Positions 45,721 through 56,999 of a DNA stretch of 64,000 nucleotides are shown piece by piece. The stretch covers positions 704,531,360-704,595,359 of the forward strand of contig VDFB02270651.1 in assembly GCA_007258455.2 (NCBI GenBank). Reading direction: 5' to 3'. Origin of the DNA: Sequoia sempervirens. Its lineage: Eukaryota; Streptophyta; Pinopsida; Cupressales; Cupressaceae. The first letter of the stretch is position 1. Each line of letters starts with the position of its first letter. The notes under the pieces are model-generated. The model did not search any database and was not told where the DNA came from. It was given only the letters and a program-made list of their open reading frames with translations. A program made the translations under genes and the position numbers.

Positions 45721-48240
45721 CCACCATTCTAGGAGATAGTCACTTTTGTACAAGCATGCCACTCATATAAAATAAGGGACTATGACTCACAAACAAACAA
45801 ATAAATAGGAACGTTTATTATAAAATCCACATAAAAAATGAGATAATAATCATCATAGAAAACACATGCCATGAGCATAATAAAAATTTCAACATATACA
45901 TGACTCAAGTATGATAAAAATTAATTTGATACAAGCTAACACACATGATCACATCAAATTTATATAGGCCAACAAGAACGATTATATAAAATAATGAACA
46001 AAACATTCTCAATGGAATAAATTCACTAGAAATAAGCATGACATAAAATAATGTCATAACATAAACCTGCCAACTATGAAGCATAATGCACATACATGAA
46101 CATGTGTATACATGGTCTCATCCAATCATAAAAATTCCATAGAGATAGGTCTCACATCAAACAACGATTTCAATAGCATTAAGGACAAGTATAATAGAGA
46201 AGACCAAGACTATTATTGTGAGAGTGTGAAGGGATGGATTAGTGGGATTAAGTATGTATGATCATCATGATGTGAAGGGAGTACCCCAAAATCATCCATC
46301 ACCCTACCCGGGTGCGATATGTTCTTGACTAGTCATACCAAGCCTATGCAAGCACTCCAAGTATGCCACCACCAATTATCTTGGTTTAATTAATTACCCC
46401 ATGTTTTCTTTAATTTACACTTATGTAATAACTCTATGTCTGGCATAGCCTCAAAGTCACTTTTGGACTTGGGACAAAGTCTAGAGCCACTCATCCCTAG
46501 TCCTATACCTCAAATCCTAGGTTCACCATGCCAAGCATGATTTGAGCATGACACAAATTTCAGTACACACTTTGGGGTAAAATAAAACATGGTCTTAGAA
46601 ATTTCTAAATAAAAAATAATTAAGGAGACTTCTTTTCATTGAAAAACCTTCCCATAATTTATTTTTTTTAATTTATTTTTGATAGAAAAAACCAAAAGTT
46701 TCCTTGCAACCTCCATTAATGGAAAAATTTCTACTTTCTTTCTACTAGAAATTTCAAAACAAAAAAAACCTTTTGATTCAAATGCAAACAACAACTAATT
46801 TATAAATTAAAACATGCATTTTGAGGGTTTTTAACAATTTAAATATATTTCCACAGCTTATACTTCAAGCTAAGAATGAAGCCATTTTCTACCTTAAGGG
46901 TGAGAAAGGAATTCAAATACAAAAGGATGCCAGAAACAAAGTATGGGAAGAGAAATACCTCAAATTCAATTTAATTTATAGTTATTGGTTTCTCAACCTT
47001 TCCCAAATTAATGAAGTGTATCACCAACACAGTCCATAAACTTTTAAAATCCTCTTAATCCAATGCAAATACCTTGCTCAATTCACACCAATGAGAAGAG
47101 TCAAAATGAAGACTAAGCCTGTTTCTTTTATGCCCTTTTTCCATTTTACTTTTAATTTTTCTTATTTATTTTTTATTTTCTTTGTTCTCATTTTCACAAA
47201 ATACATAGGAAATCAAATTAAAGTTCCTAATTTATATTATTTTCCAACAACAACTAAAATTGATGAAGGGTCCTCCTCTTATCTATAGGATCTATAGGAT
47301 CTCACCACATACACACAGAAAGAGCAACCAGATGCAAGAGGAGAACAAATATTTTCTTTTATTATTGGAATGATGTTACAAATTATATGCCATCCTATGG
47401 GTTGCTTGTTACATGTATCTGTTGATATGCAGATCTGAGTTCACCCTTCATTCTTCACTCCATGTTATTCACACCTTCTATAACCCCAACACTCCTGGAT
47501 TTTCCTTGTGCTTGTATTCCTTCAGATTTATCTATTGTTCTAATTCTCCAGGTTGCCCATGTCTTCCCTTACTCCTTGTGTCGTAGTAGTCATTATCTCC
47601 CAATAATCTTTCAAAACCACCAATTCATTATCTCATTATTAGTAGCTCCACCAAGTCGGCCAATGAATATGTATTCCACAACAACGATGTGGCATACATC
47701 GAATATCGCTCCGCTAGGTGTCGTGACCGAACTCACCATCCACTACCATTGACCATCTCCATTTTTCTTCCACCATCAGAATTTTGCCAAGACCCTGGCT
47801 CATCTCCCTCCATAACCACCATGTCACATCGATAAAGCTTAATCAAAATATCGAACAAACTTTGAAAGAATTCCCGCTGAACCATGTATGTCTCCCCAAC
47901 ATTGCCACCAGCACATCATCGATGAGACTTGAATGAGATATCGCCTTGTCAAAGAGACTCGAGAATAACTCCCATCGAAAGTATAATGTCACCTTGACAC
48001 AATGATCAACTAAGCCCATAGTTCATCAAAATTTCAAAGAGACATTCACAATTGTCTAGCCGAAATATCCCCACTACACACCAAAAGTGCCATCGACACT
48101 TTGAAGGGATGGAGAACTTGCTCCCAATGAAAACCCAATGTCATAGTGAAAATGTTGAACATTGAAAGAAGGAACTTGATGATGATTAGATACAAAACTA
48201 TCAATCCCTTATTAGAATTAAAATAACCATATCGATGCAA
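45721..48240 (-). other. Non-coding region, probably 3' LTR of chromovirus F
   Basis: There are no coding motifs. On the minus strand a purine run AAGGAAAAAAAAAA (48257-48242) follows the end of the F polyprotein and precedes a TGCATCG start near 48240, as a PPT and LTR should. The partner LTR lies beyond 64000, so limits cannot be fixed. It contains a CG-rich part (47640-48110) and an AT-rich part (46560-47300). Confidence 0.4.
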
Positions 48241-48303
48241 GATTTTTTTTTTCCTTGGATGCTCCTACATCAGAAACTTGGGGTAATTTGAAAATTGACT
48301 CTG

Positions 48304-49322
48304 TCACTTCTCAAGAGTTAGAGGAAAACCAAGATGGCTAACCTCTAACTCAGAAAACCAAGTTGAATCTTCAACAAGCCTTCCCTTACACTTCATCAGG
48401 TATTCATTATACGACCTATTCCTGGTGCTTCTCCCCACACAACTGTCCAATATCTCTTCAATTTCTTCTTTTTCTATTGTCGTTGCTGGAACACTCCACT
48501 GTGCCTCTACCAACTTGTGCTCCTTATCTCCTTCATGATACTCTGTCAGATCTGAAATGTTAAATATAGGTGAGAGATGAATCCCACTTAGGAAATAAAC
48601 CTCGTACGTGTTCCCTAAATCATGTTTCTTCAAAATCTTACACAATCCAAAATTATTCATCTTCAACTTATTGTATGTACCAACTAGGAACCTTTCCTTC
48701 CACAAATGAACCATGACTTCATCCCCAACAAAAAAATCCTTATGCCTTATTTTCTAATCTAACTTTTCCTTGTACTGTGTATTCATCATATTAATATGCT
48801 CCTTAACTTCTTCATACACATTCTTTATATGTTTAGCAAAATCCTCAACTTCAATACTACGTTTTCCTTCCTTATCCATCTTCCTCATTTTAGTAGTAGT
48901 TCTCGAACTACCCTCGCACACAATCTGGCATGGTGATCTACCAGTGCTCCTATTAACATAATTTCTTTAAGAAAATATTTCCTAGGGTAAAATCAAATCC
49001 CATCCCTTGGGTTTGTCTCCTACTAAGAATCTCAGCAAGTTACCCAAACTCCTATTCACTACCTCTATTTTTCCATTTGTCTGCTGATGATGTGTTGAGC
49101 TAAACTTCAAGTCAGTTTTTAAATTCTTCCACAATGTTCTCTAGAAATACCCAACAAACTTGGTATCTCAGTCTAAAACTAAGCTCTTGGGTAGACCATG
49201 TAGTCTTACCACCTCCTTGAAGAATAATTCTGCAACTTGAACAACATCACAAGTCTTATGACACATAATGAAGTGTACCATCTTTGAGAATCTATCCACC
49301 ACCACAAATATGGAGTCATGAT
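48304..49322 (-). pseudogene. Chromovirus F: integrase catalytic core, C-terminus and chromodomain
   Basis: On the minus strand, [18 protein letters not shown] (49305-49255, first Asp), the second Asp region (49180-49155) and a HHQQTNGKIE word (49095-49065, Glu) form the DDE core, broken by stops and frameshifts. The 136-codon frame 48714-48304 is clean. It holds the integrase C-terminus (NFGLCKILKKHDLGNTYEV, SPIFNISDLTEYHEG) and a chromodomain (EEIEEILDSCVGRSTRNRSY, then NEYLMKCKGRLVEDSTW). Chromodomains direct chromovirus insertion to certain chromatin. The part above 49317 is separated from the rest of integrase (61346 onward) by element G. Confidence 0.9.
49318..49322. repeat. Target-site duplication of element G, left copy (ATGAT)
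   Basis: The right copy is ATGAC at 61346-61350. Removing element G and one copy restores a continuous integrase reading (...[12 protein letters not shown]). The left copy has one C-to-T change. Confidence 0.8.
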
Positions 49323-51256
49323 TGTTGTGTGGTCACACAACACACCCCAAGACTATAAGACTTGGGGACCCAAGTGAAAACTAATACCTATGGAAAATGT
49401 TGGCTAGTTGAAGAGATCATCAAAAATGAAGAGCAAAGAGAAATCTTTAGTAAAAGAATAGTTCGTAATGTAGTGTTTTGGGTACCAGATACCAGGAACA
49501 GGGAATGTTAGAAAGGAAAAAGTTAATGCAAGCATTGAGCAAAGTGTTCTGGTCTAATAGCCGAGGTCTAGTAAGATGGAAATTTTGGTAAAACTGAAGT
49601 TCAAGGAAAATTCATGGGTAAAGTTGAATATTGAGTACTAGGTACCAGGTAGTGATGTGAAATGAAGTTTTAAAATCTTAAGGTTATCTAATGAGTTCGA
49701 TAGTCTGGTAACCTGGTATATAAAAGATAACTAAGCAAGGATTTGTGATATGCTGAAAATCATGTTATTTATGGGAAATTTAAAAGATAATCAAATTAAT
49801 GATGGTTTTATTTACATGAGATTTTGTTTTAATTTTTTTTTTATAAAAGGGATTTAATGAGTGGAATTTGTGATTGCAAGAGATGAAAATTATGATGCAA
49901 AGTTCGGGTATGTACAATCAAGAAAATTTGAATCACGGATATGATTTTATCTAGATCAGGTTGCATACTTTGGGATGCTATAATGTAGAGGGCTTTGAGT
50001 CCATTGGAATGCTGGAGACCCTGGTATTACACATGCAGTGGAGAAAAATACCAAACTTCAGGGAAGCCCATTCCCGAGAGTAGAAATCTTGAATCAGAAC
50101 AAAGTGTAGGAATAGGGTGATAAAGTAATCATTTTGAATATATGGGAAAGTGCCTACACACTATCCTGATTTTAGATATTTTCTTGGTGAAAATATAAGA
50201 AGATGAAAAACCCAAAGTGATTCAACATGCAGATTGAGGTTGACCTTCATTGACTTCGGTTGCAATTCTCTTACTAGTCATTACATTCCACGTGCCTTGA
50301 TGTGATTCATCCCTTGGATTTCCTCTCATGTTTTTGTCTTATCCTATCTATGTCTTATTTCTATAAAAGGCCTGAGGATGCCTTTTTTTAAGTTAAGTTC
50401 ATAATTTGTGGATGTTGGAAGAGCCTAAACTTCTCCAAGTTTTGTTCCTTTTTCTTATTTTCTAAATCATTCTGGTCTAAAAACTTGTATGCACATAGAA
50501 ATTAATCAATATTAGATCCAATTTCATAGCTACCTATCTCATGAATCTTTGTAGTTGGTTTTTTTTAGTTCAGCTGAACAAGACTGTGTTGCACCATTTA
50601 AGGGTGCATGCAGAACCTACTCGATGTCCAAGATAAAACCCATATCTTTAAAAGCTCTTATTGTTTTATATGTAGCTATGAAGCAATTTGGTGAAGTATA
50701 AAGCAATTTGTTTTGATTTGATTAAATCTTTGGGGCATGCATGGAGAATAACTGGGAGAAATTTTAATTCTCAGTATTTTTTTGCTTTATTTTAGAATAG
50801 ATGTTTAAATTCTTGAAAATGTTCCAAAAAAATAGACAAATGGATGGAAATTTATTGAAAATATTTTTTTTTTATGAAATTTGTTGAATGCTCAAAGCTA
50901 AATCTACTTAAGTGATAGTAAAATTTGTTGATGTTCATGAAATACTATTTTAAATATTTCAATTTCATGATATTATCTTATGATCAAATTAAAACCCGGT
51001 ATATAATATATATGATTCCAAATGACCGTATTCCCTTTGAGATTAACAACAATATCACATCATACCCTGAAGTGAACCTAGTATGGTCAAGACTTGACTA
51101 TCAGAGAATTGGGATTGAATTGAGTCAACCTTTTCCTATTAAAAAAACACCCCTGGGTTGCCTCTGTTTGAGATCTTTCAAGAAGGATAGGCTCTTCGTG
51201 GTTTTCCTATGAGGAATTTATCTGCATTGTTGTTGCGAGTGACATCATCATCAATA
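49323..51256 (+). repeat. Element G 5' LTR
   Basis: It begins TGTTGTGTGGTCACACAACA and ends ...CATCATCAATA (once CAACA). Length 1,934. It is nearly collinear with 59521-61345, for example the shared words ccccaagactataagacttgg, aaacccggtatataat and ataccctgaagtgaacctag. It contains about 110 extra bases near 49765-49890 that the partner lacks. Confidence 0.93.
50361..50370 (+). promoter_or_regulatory. TATA box of element G 5' LTR
   Basis: CTATAAAAGG, kept in both LTRs (also 60452-60461), about 890 bases before the LTR end. Confidence 0.65.
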
Positions 51257-51261
51257 GGAAC

Positions 51262-51278
51262 TAGCGCTAGAAGGAGGG
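51262..51278 (+). other. Element G primer-binding site
   Basis: TAGCGCTAGAAGGAGGG follows the LTR after five bases. It differs by only three bases from the PBS of element A (TGGTGCTAGAGGGAGGG); the first G is mutated to A. Confidence 0.6.
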
Positions 51279-51960
51279 AAAATATAAAATTTGTGCTATT
51301 CCCAGGTTTTAAAAGTAGCTTGTAAGGTGAAAGTCTCGTGTAAGCTAGTTCTTCAACATGGAAGTTGAGAAACTTTAGAAAAATTTTAACCAAAGATTAC
51401 ATCCTCTGAATTTATTCAGCTTTGATAGAGTCACTGAGTGTAGAATTCATGATACAACTAATCATGGTAAACTTCATTGTGATTTTTTTTTAACTAGGGT
51501 GAGTTTGGCTATGTGTAAGGTGATTCCATTAATTGAAGAAGTTTGGCTATGTGTAAGGTGAGTATAACCCTAGTGTAATTGAAAATACTAAAAAATTAGT
51601 TGATACATCAAAATAGTTTGATAACTACAATTTTTATAAAGAAAATCCTAACGTTTGCAAGAAAATAAGTGCTAATGCCAAGATTCAAAGACATCACATC
51701 AAAAATGAGGAAATGGATTGATGAGTTATCATTCTCTTTATACGTGGAAAAAGAAAATGAAGAGAAGGAGCGAGAAAATTGAGCAGGAGACCCGTGTATT
51801 TTGCTCCAAGTTAAAAATTCGTAAGCTAAAAGAGGAAATTTTTCTAATTTTATGCAAGATATAGAGTATCAAGTTTTTTTTTTCTCTTTGATAATAATAT
51901 AAATTGTGATATTGTTTGGTCAAACAAAGTGCAAAGTGAAGACAGGACTAAGGACGTGAA
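51279..51960 (+). other. Element G interior, left of the nested copia
   Basis: No recognisable coding sequence. It contains a short tandem duplication, agtttggctatgtgtaaggtga, at about 51505 and 51540. It ends with the left target duplication of element H (gtgaa, 51956-51960). Confidence 0.55.
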
Positions 51961-52110
51961 TGTTAGAGTAAAAGGTTTATTACTTAATTATTTAATTAAG
52001 TCACCTTTTATTATTTCACTTAAGATAAAATTAGTTTGCATTTTGTAGGCATTTAATATTATTCTAATTATTAAAAGCTCCCTTTTGGGTTTCTCTTTAG
52101 GGTTTCCAGT
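51961..52110 (+). repeat. Element H 5' LTR, truncated or recombinant
   Basis: The first 150 bases (tgttagagtaaaaggtttat ... tctctttagggtttc) match the start of the right LTR almost perfectly. After that the two differ, and the following 310 bases to the gag ATG show no PBS. The 3' part of this LTR has been lost or replaced. Confidence 0.8.
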
Positions 52111-52424
52111 CAAAGTCAAAACTTGTTTTTTTCACTCCCAGGGGCGTAACTTTTGCATTCGGACTTCGTTTTGCAAAAATGAATAGGCATTGGAAAGGTG
52201 GTTCTGCGCTCTATCTAGATCTGTAATTTATTTCATTAGAAAATATATCAATTACACAAAACATTGTCTGAAGTATATTTTTCTTTTTCTAGCTTTTCAG
52301 CTTTAAAAATTGTACTGGGGTTTGGGTTTTTGTGTTGTGGGGGATGTTTTTTTCTTTCTTTCTATAATTTACATTAGAAAACCAGAAACCTCTTTCATAA
52401 AACACATTTCAAAACTCATTCATT

Positions 52425-53345
52425 ATGGAAGAATCTTCTTCTATTGAGCACCTTACCCCACACAATTATCACACGTGGAAGGCACAAATGACTAGACTTC
52501 TCATGTCAAAAGGGTTATGGTCATGTTTGGATGATGTTCAACCTTAGTTGACATGTCAATTTGAGATATTTTAGCACATGAAAAAAATGGATGAGGCCAT
52601 GTGTTTTCTATCCTTACATGTTTCATATAGTCTTTTATTCCATCTAGAGGGTTGTACAACTCCTCAGGCTATGTGGTTGAAGTTTGAAACTCTATTTGGC
52701 ACCATTAATCAGTTTCAAGCACTTTAGATTGAGGTCGAATTGACTTCCTTACTACCTAATTCATATCTTGCCATTGAGGATTTTTTTATGAAGTTCAAAT
52801 CACTGAGGTCATTGTTACAGGGTTGTGGTAAGAAAAAAATAGATGAGGAGTGCATTTACCTGATTCTTTCTAAGCTTCGAGGTCCTTTTTAGATATTCTC
52901 TTCGACATTTTATTCCACCATGGATGCATTGGGTGCATGCTTTACCATGCCTACTTTTGAGGTGTTATGTGATCAGTTGACACGAGAGCAGGCCAAGATA
53001 TCATAGCTAGATGCTCTCACAGGATCTAAGAACCAAGCACTAGTAGCTCAGTCATCTAAAGGGAAAAAGAAGCAGAAACTGAAGCCTAAGACATATTCAG
53101 TAGGTAGTGAGAGCTCCTCCAAGCCACCTCCTAAGACTGATTCAAAACCATAGTCCAATCCTAAACAGGGAAAATCTTCGAAGTCTGGTGAGTCTTCCTC
53201 CAAGACTAAGAAGAAATTAGGTGATCCTTGCAGTTTCTGTGGAAAGGAAGGACATCCAGTTTCCAGGTGTTGGAAATGATTAGAGGCTTTAGAGGAAGCC
53301 ATGCAACAACATAATATCACCTTAGCTTAGTCTCCTTCCCAACCC
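52425..53345 (+). pseudogene. Element H gag
   Basis: ATG at 52425 begins MEESSSIEHLTPHNYHTWKA, a typical copia gag start (the N-Y-x-x-W word near residues 14-17). The UBN2-type middle includes AMWLKFETLFGTINQFQAL (52672-52728) and FFMKFKSLRSLLQGCG (52780-52830). A Lys/Ser/Pro-rich stretch (53040-53215) precedes a CCHC knuckle CSFCGKEGHPVSRC (53232-53273). About nine stops break it, mostly TAG at places where Gln is expected. It builds the virus-like particle and binds RNA. Confidence 0.88.
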
Positions 53346-53680
53346 ATAGGGAAAGGTCATGCTCTTTCTACATGAGCCTTGTCTTCAGGATCCACTTGGA
53401 TTCTAGATTCTAGTGCTTCTCACCATATGATACACACACAAAAGTTTGTCACCTCACTTTCCCCTAGTGGAACTACACATATTGCAGTTGGTGACTCAGC
53501 ACAACTTTCAGTTTAGGGTTCAGGTACTATTTCATTGGATGATGGTTGTCTTCAGGATGTGCTTCTAGTTCCTAACATTTTGACAAACCTTCTTTCCATT
53601 TATCAGATTTTCCATTTTGGCTCTGGTAAGACAGTTGAGTTCTCACCACATGATGTGGTTATTTGAGACTTTCATTATCC
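53346..53680 (+). pseudogene. Element H aspartic protease
   Basis: TWILDSSASHHM (53388-53430) is the copia protease active site, usually D-S-G-A-S-x-H-M, here with Ser for Gly. SGTISLDDGCLQDVLLVPN (53522-53577) and TNLLSIYQI (53583-53610) follow, as in the family. Stops at 53375, 53515 and 53665 interrupt it. Confidence 0.82.
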
Positions 53681-53684
53681 TAAT

Positions 53685-54660
53685 TTGGTTGTGGCTACTA
53701 GGAGTGTTGATTTTGCATCTCACTTATACAGATTTGATGGCTTTGAGAATTCAGATAGTTCAGGTTCATCTCTTATAGCACATGTAAACTCAGTGAGAAG
53801 GCTTTGGCATGAGCTTTTTGGCCATATCAATTACATATATCTACAACATATGAGTACTCAGGCACTTGTGATTGGGCTCCCTCAGATTTTCTGTACTGAT
53901 GGTGTATGTCGAGGTTGTGTCCTTGAAAAACATCACCAAGATTCTTTTCCTATGAGTAGAGCCATACGTGCTAAGGAACCCTTGGAGTTGGTACATAGCG
54001 ATCTCATGCCCTTTTTGAATCCTTTTTCAGGTGCCCAATATGTGCTCGATTTTATTGATGACTTCTCCAGATGTACATGGGTGTACTTTCTTAAGTACAA
54101 ATCTGACGTCTTTGATTCATTCAAGATCTTTAAGATATTTGTGGAGAAGCAATATAGACTTTCTATTAGAAGGATACACACAGATAATGGGGGGGAGTAT
54201 GATAATCAAGCTTTCAAGGATTTTTGCATTGAGCATTGTTTGCAACATTAGTTTACAATACCTTACACCCCTCAGTAGAATGGTGTTTCTGAGAGAAAGA
54301 ACTAAACCTTATGGGAGATGGCCAATTGTATGATACAATCTCGAGCTATGAGTTCTTCATTTTGGGTTGAGGTAGTCAATTGTGCCAATTATATTTAGAA
54401 TCAGATGCCTCATAAGGAATTGCCACATATGACTCTTGAGGAGGCTTGGACTCATGTCAAGCCTGATGTTTCTACATTCTAATTTTTTGGTAGTGATGCT
54501 TGGACATTTATTCCTGATGCTCAGCAGAAAGCCATGGAGAGGATGAGCCGACCACTCATATTTGTTGGCTACTGTGAGGATGTTAAGTCATACAAGTTAT
54601 TTGATCTTGATTCCAGAGAGGTATTTTTTCTGTGAGATGTCTAGTTTGATGAGCGCTTTC
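53685..54660 (+). pseudogene. Element H integrase
   Basis: The 188-codon open part (53685-54251) contains the zinc-binding pre-integrase segment (LWHELFGHINYIYL, GVCRGCVLEKHH), then the core: ELVHSDLMPFLNPFSG (first Asp, 53985-54032), YVLDFIDDFSRCTWVYFLK and IRRIHTDNGGEYDN (second Asp, 54166-54207). After a TAG, PYTPQ*NGVSERKN carries the final Glu (54263-54303). The C-terminal part (RPLIFVGYCEDVKSYKLFD, 54550-54608) leads into the Ser/Pro-rich linker at 54666-54870. This is the best-preserved part of H. Confidence 0.92.
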
Positions 54661-55680
54661 CTCTGATGGATTCTCCATCACCAGCTTCTCCCTCACTCCC
54701 TACTCCTTCCTCTTCATCTCTTGAGGATTACTTAACTCTTGAGGATGATGCAGATGATGATCCACCATCTCCACCACCACCAACCACTCAACATTTTCCT
54801 AGGTGGGCCCATGTTACTATTGAGGCAGCTGGTTCTTTGGCAGGTGATCCTTCAAATACTCATCGTACTCGTTCTTAGACATCTAGTTCTAGTCTTCTGA
54901 GTCATGCCATTTCAGATGATCCTCAAAAAAATTCATAGGCGACAAGTCACCTTGAGTGGGATAGGGCCATGAACGAGGAGTACTCTTCTTTGATGAAGAA
55001 TCATACTTGGGATCTTTGTCCTCTTCCTAAGGGAAGAAAGTTGGTTTAGTGCAATTGGGTGTACCATACCAAGTATGTTGCAGATGGTTTGATTGATAAG
55101 TATAAGGAACATCTTATTGCGAAGGGGTTTTCTCAGGTAGAGGGTATTGACTACTTTGAGACCTTTGCTCCTTTCACCAAGATGAACTCTATTCTCTTTG
55201 TACTTTCCCTTGTAGCTTCACAGGGATGGATAGTGTTTCAGATGGATATGAAGAGTGCTTTCTTGCATGGAGACCTACATGAGGAGATCTATATGGACCA
55301 GCCTTAGGGTTTTGTGCAAGACTCTTCCTTGGTTTGTAGACTTTGATGTTCATTATATGGTCTCAAATAAGCCCCTTAGGCTTGGTATGAGAAGATGGAC
55401 TCTTTCTTGCTTTCCTCTCACTTCACACACTGTCATTCTAATCACATAGTGTACATTCAACATTAGGAGGGTGATCTTTTGATTCTTGTGCTATATGTTG
55501 ATGATCTCATTCTTATAGGTAGCTCATCCTCCATGATTCAGAGTGTTTAGAGAGCTTTGATGGAGCAATTTGAGATGACAGATCTCAGTCTTCTGCACTT
55601 CTTTCTAGGTCTACAGGTTATTCAGTCTTCGGATGGTATTTCCATATTTTAGTAGAAGTATGCCCTTGATATAATTTAGT
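54661..55680 (+). pseudogene. Element H reverse transcriptase (with Ser/Pro linker)
   Basis: After a low-complexity linker (SPASPSLPTPSSSS, DDDPPSPPPPTT), RT begins near 54950 (EWDRAMNEEYSSLMKNHTW). It goes on with CNWVYHTKY, GLIDKYKEHLIAKGFSQVEG (55087-55146), FQMDMKSAFLHGDLHEEIYM (55237-55296) and the catalytic LYVDDLILIGS (55491-55523). FFLGLQVIQSSDG (55601-55640) ends the palm/thumb part. Around a dozen stops lie between 54878 and 55682. Confidence 0.92.
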
Positions 55681-56450
55681 GATTTGGCATGCTTGATTGC
55701 AAGCCTGCCCCCACACCATTTCAGTCAGGTGTTGTTTTGTCTTCCACTTGTACTACTCATTCAGTGGATTCCACTTTATACATGTAGTTGGTTCGCAATT
55801 TGTTGTACCTTACACATTCTCATTTTGATCTTTCCTTTGCGGTTGGCCTTGGTTCTCAGTTCTCCCATGATCCTCATGAGAGACATTGGAAAGCAACCAA
55901 ACATATCTTGAGGTGCATTTGGGGCACCACTCATTATGGCATTCACTACACTTCAGGATCCCCTCACATTGTTGACTTCACTGACTCAGATTGGGTTGGT
56001 GATGTCAATGATCGGAAGTCTACTTCTGGCTTTGTTTTTTTCCTTGGTTCTGGTCCTATCACATGGTCTTGCAAGAAGTAGTCTGCTATTGCATTATCAT
56101 CTATAGAGGCTGAGTATCGAGCAACAGTGTTAGCTAGTCAAGAGATTCTATGGCTTCGACAGTTGATGAAATAGTTTGGGTTTCCTCCTAATAGTCCCAC
56201 TATTCTTTGGTGTTACAATCAGAGTGCCATTCACATTTCCTGCAACCCTAGTGGAGCATCAGCGGACTAAGCACATTGAGATCCACATGCACTTCATTAG
56301 GCAGTTGATTCAGGATGGTTCTCTCATCTTGGAGTACATTCCTATAGAGGAACAGGTTGCAAACATCTTCACTAAACCTTTGGCATCGCCACGCTATCTT
56401 TAGTTGCGCTCCATGCTTGGGGTGAAGGAATTTGTCCTTGGGGGGGTCTC
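55681..56450 (+). pseudogene. Element H RNase H and end of pol
   Basis: VRNLLYLTHSHFDLSFAVG (55791-55847), HWKATKHILRCIWGTTHYGI (55884-55943) and DFTDSDWVGDVNDRKSTSGF (55974-56033, catalytic Asp) are copia RNase H words. They are followed by SAIALSSIEAEYRA (Glu, 56082-56123). A frameshift near 56240 moves the end into another frame, where RTKHIEIHMHFIRQLIQDGS and EQVANIFTKPLAS (56265-56395) finish the protein. Confidence 0.92.
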
Positions 56451-56668
56451 TATGAGGCCTTCCTTCATGTTTTTTTCAGCCTATTTTTTCATCTCTTTTT
56501 GGAGAGGAGTTTTTCCCACTGGGTTTTCTCCTTTACTCCACTTTATAAAGATTTTGTTGTGATTGGGTACCTCATCAGGCCTAGTTGTTGGGACCCAAGT
56601 TTTCTTTCTAGCTTGTAGTTGCATTGCTTTCATGCATTTAGTTTGCAACGGCTCCCTAAGTCCATCTT

Positions 56669-56676
56669 AAGGGGGG
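56669..56676 (+). other. Element H polypurine tract
   Basis: AAGGGGGG directly precedes the right LTR start TGTTAGAG at 56677. Confidence 0.88.
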
Positions 56677-56999
56677 TGTTAGAGTAAAAGGTTTATTACT
56701 TAATTATTTAATTAAGTCACCTTTTATTATTTCACTTAAGATAAACTTAGTTTGCATTTTGTAGGCATTTAATAATTATTTTAATTATTAAATGTTCCCT
56801 TTTAGGTTTCTCTTTAGGGTTTCTTGATCTCCTTCATAAGGATTGATCTCTTTGTATTATTTCATTCAGTTAATGCAATTTCTCTTGAAGCTTGCAAAGC
56901 ACCTTCGCTTTTTTATCTCCATCTTGTCCTTTCTATGACAGGTTATTTGCATGCAGGTGATCTTCGGGTTTTGTGAAGTTGGCTTTCTCAACTTCGACA
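56677..56999 (+). repeat. Element H 3' LTR
   Basis: It starts TGTTAGAGTAAAAG and ends ...AACTTCGACA; 323 bases. The pentamer atgaa follows. Confidence 0.88.

Larger units (their letters stand above)
51961..56999 (+). mobile_element. Element H: Ty1/copia retrotransposon nested in element G
   Basis: A full copia order (gag, protease, integrase, RT, RNase H) lies between a partial left LTR (51961 to about 52110) and a 323-base right LTR (56677-56999) with a clean PPT. The flanking pentamers are gtgaa (51956-51960) and atgaa (57000-57004), a duplication with one change. No PBS was found after the left LTR, and its R-U5 part does not match the right LTR. The polyprotein keeps one reading frame from 52425 to about 56240, interrupted by some 35 stops by hand count. 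Confidence 0.9.
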
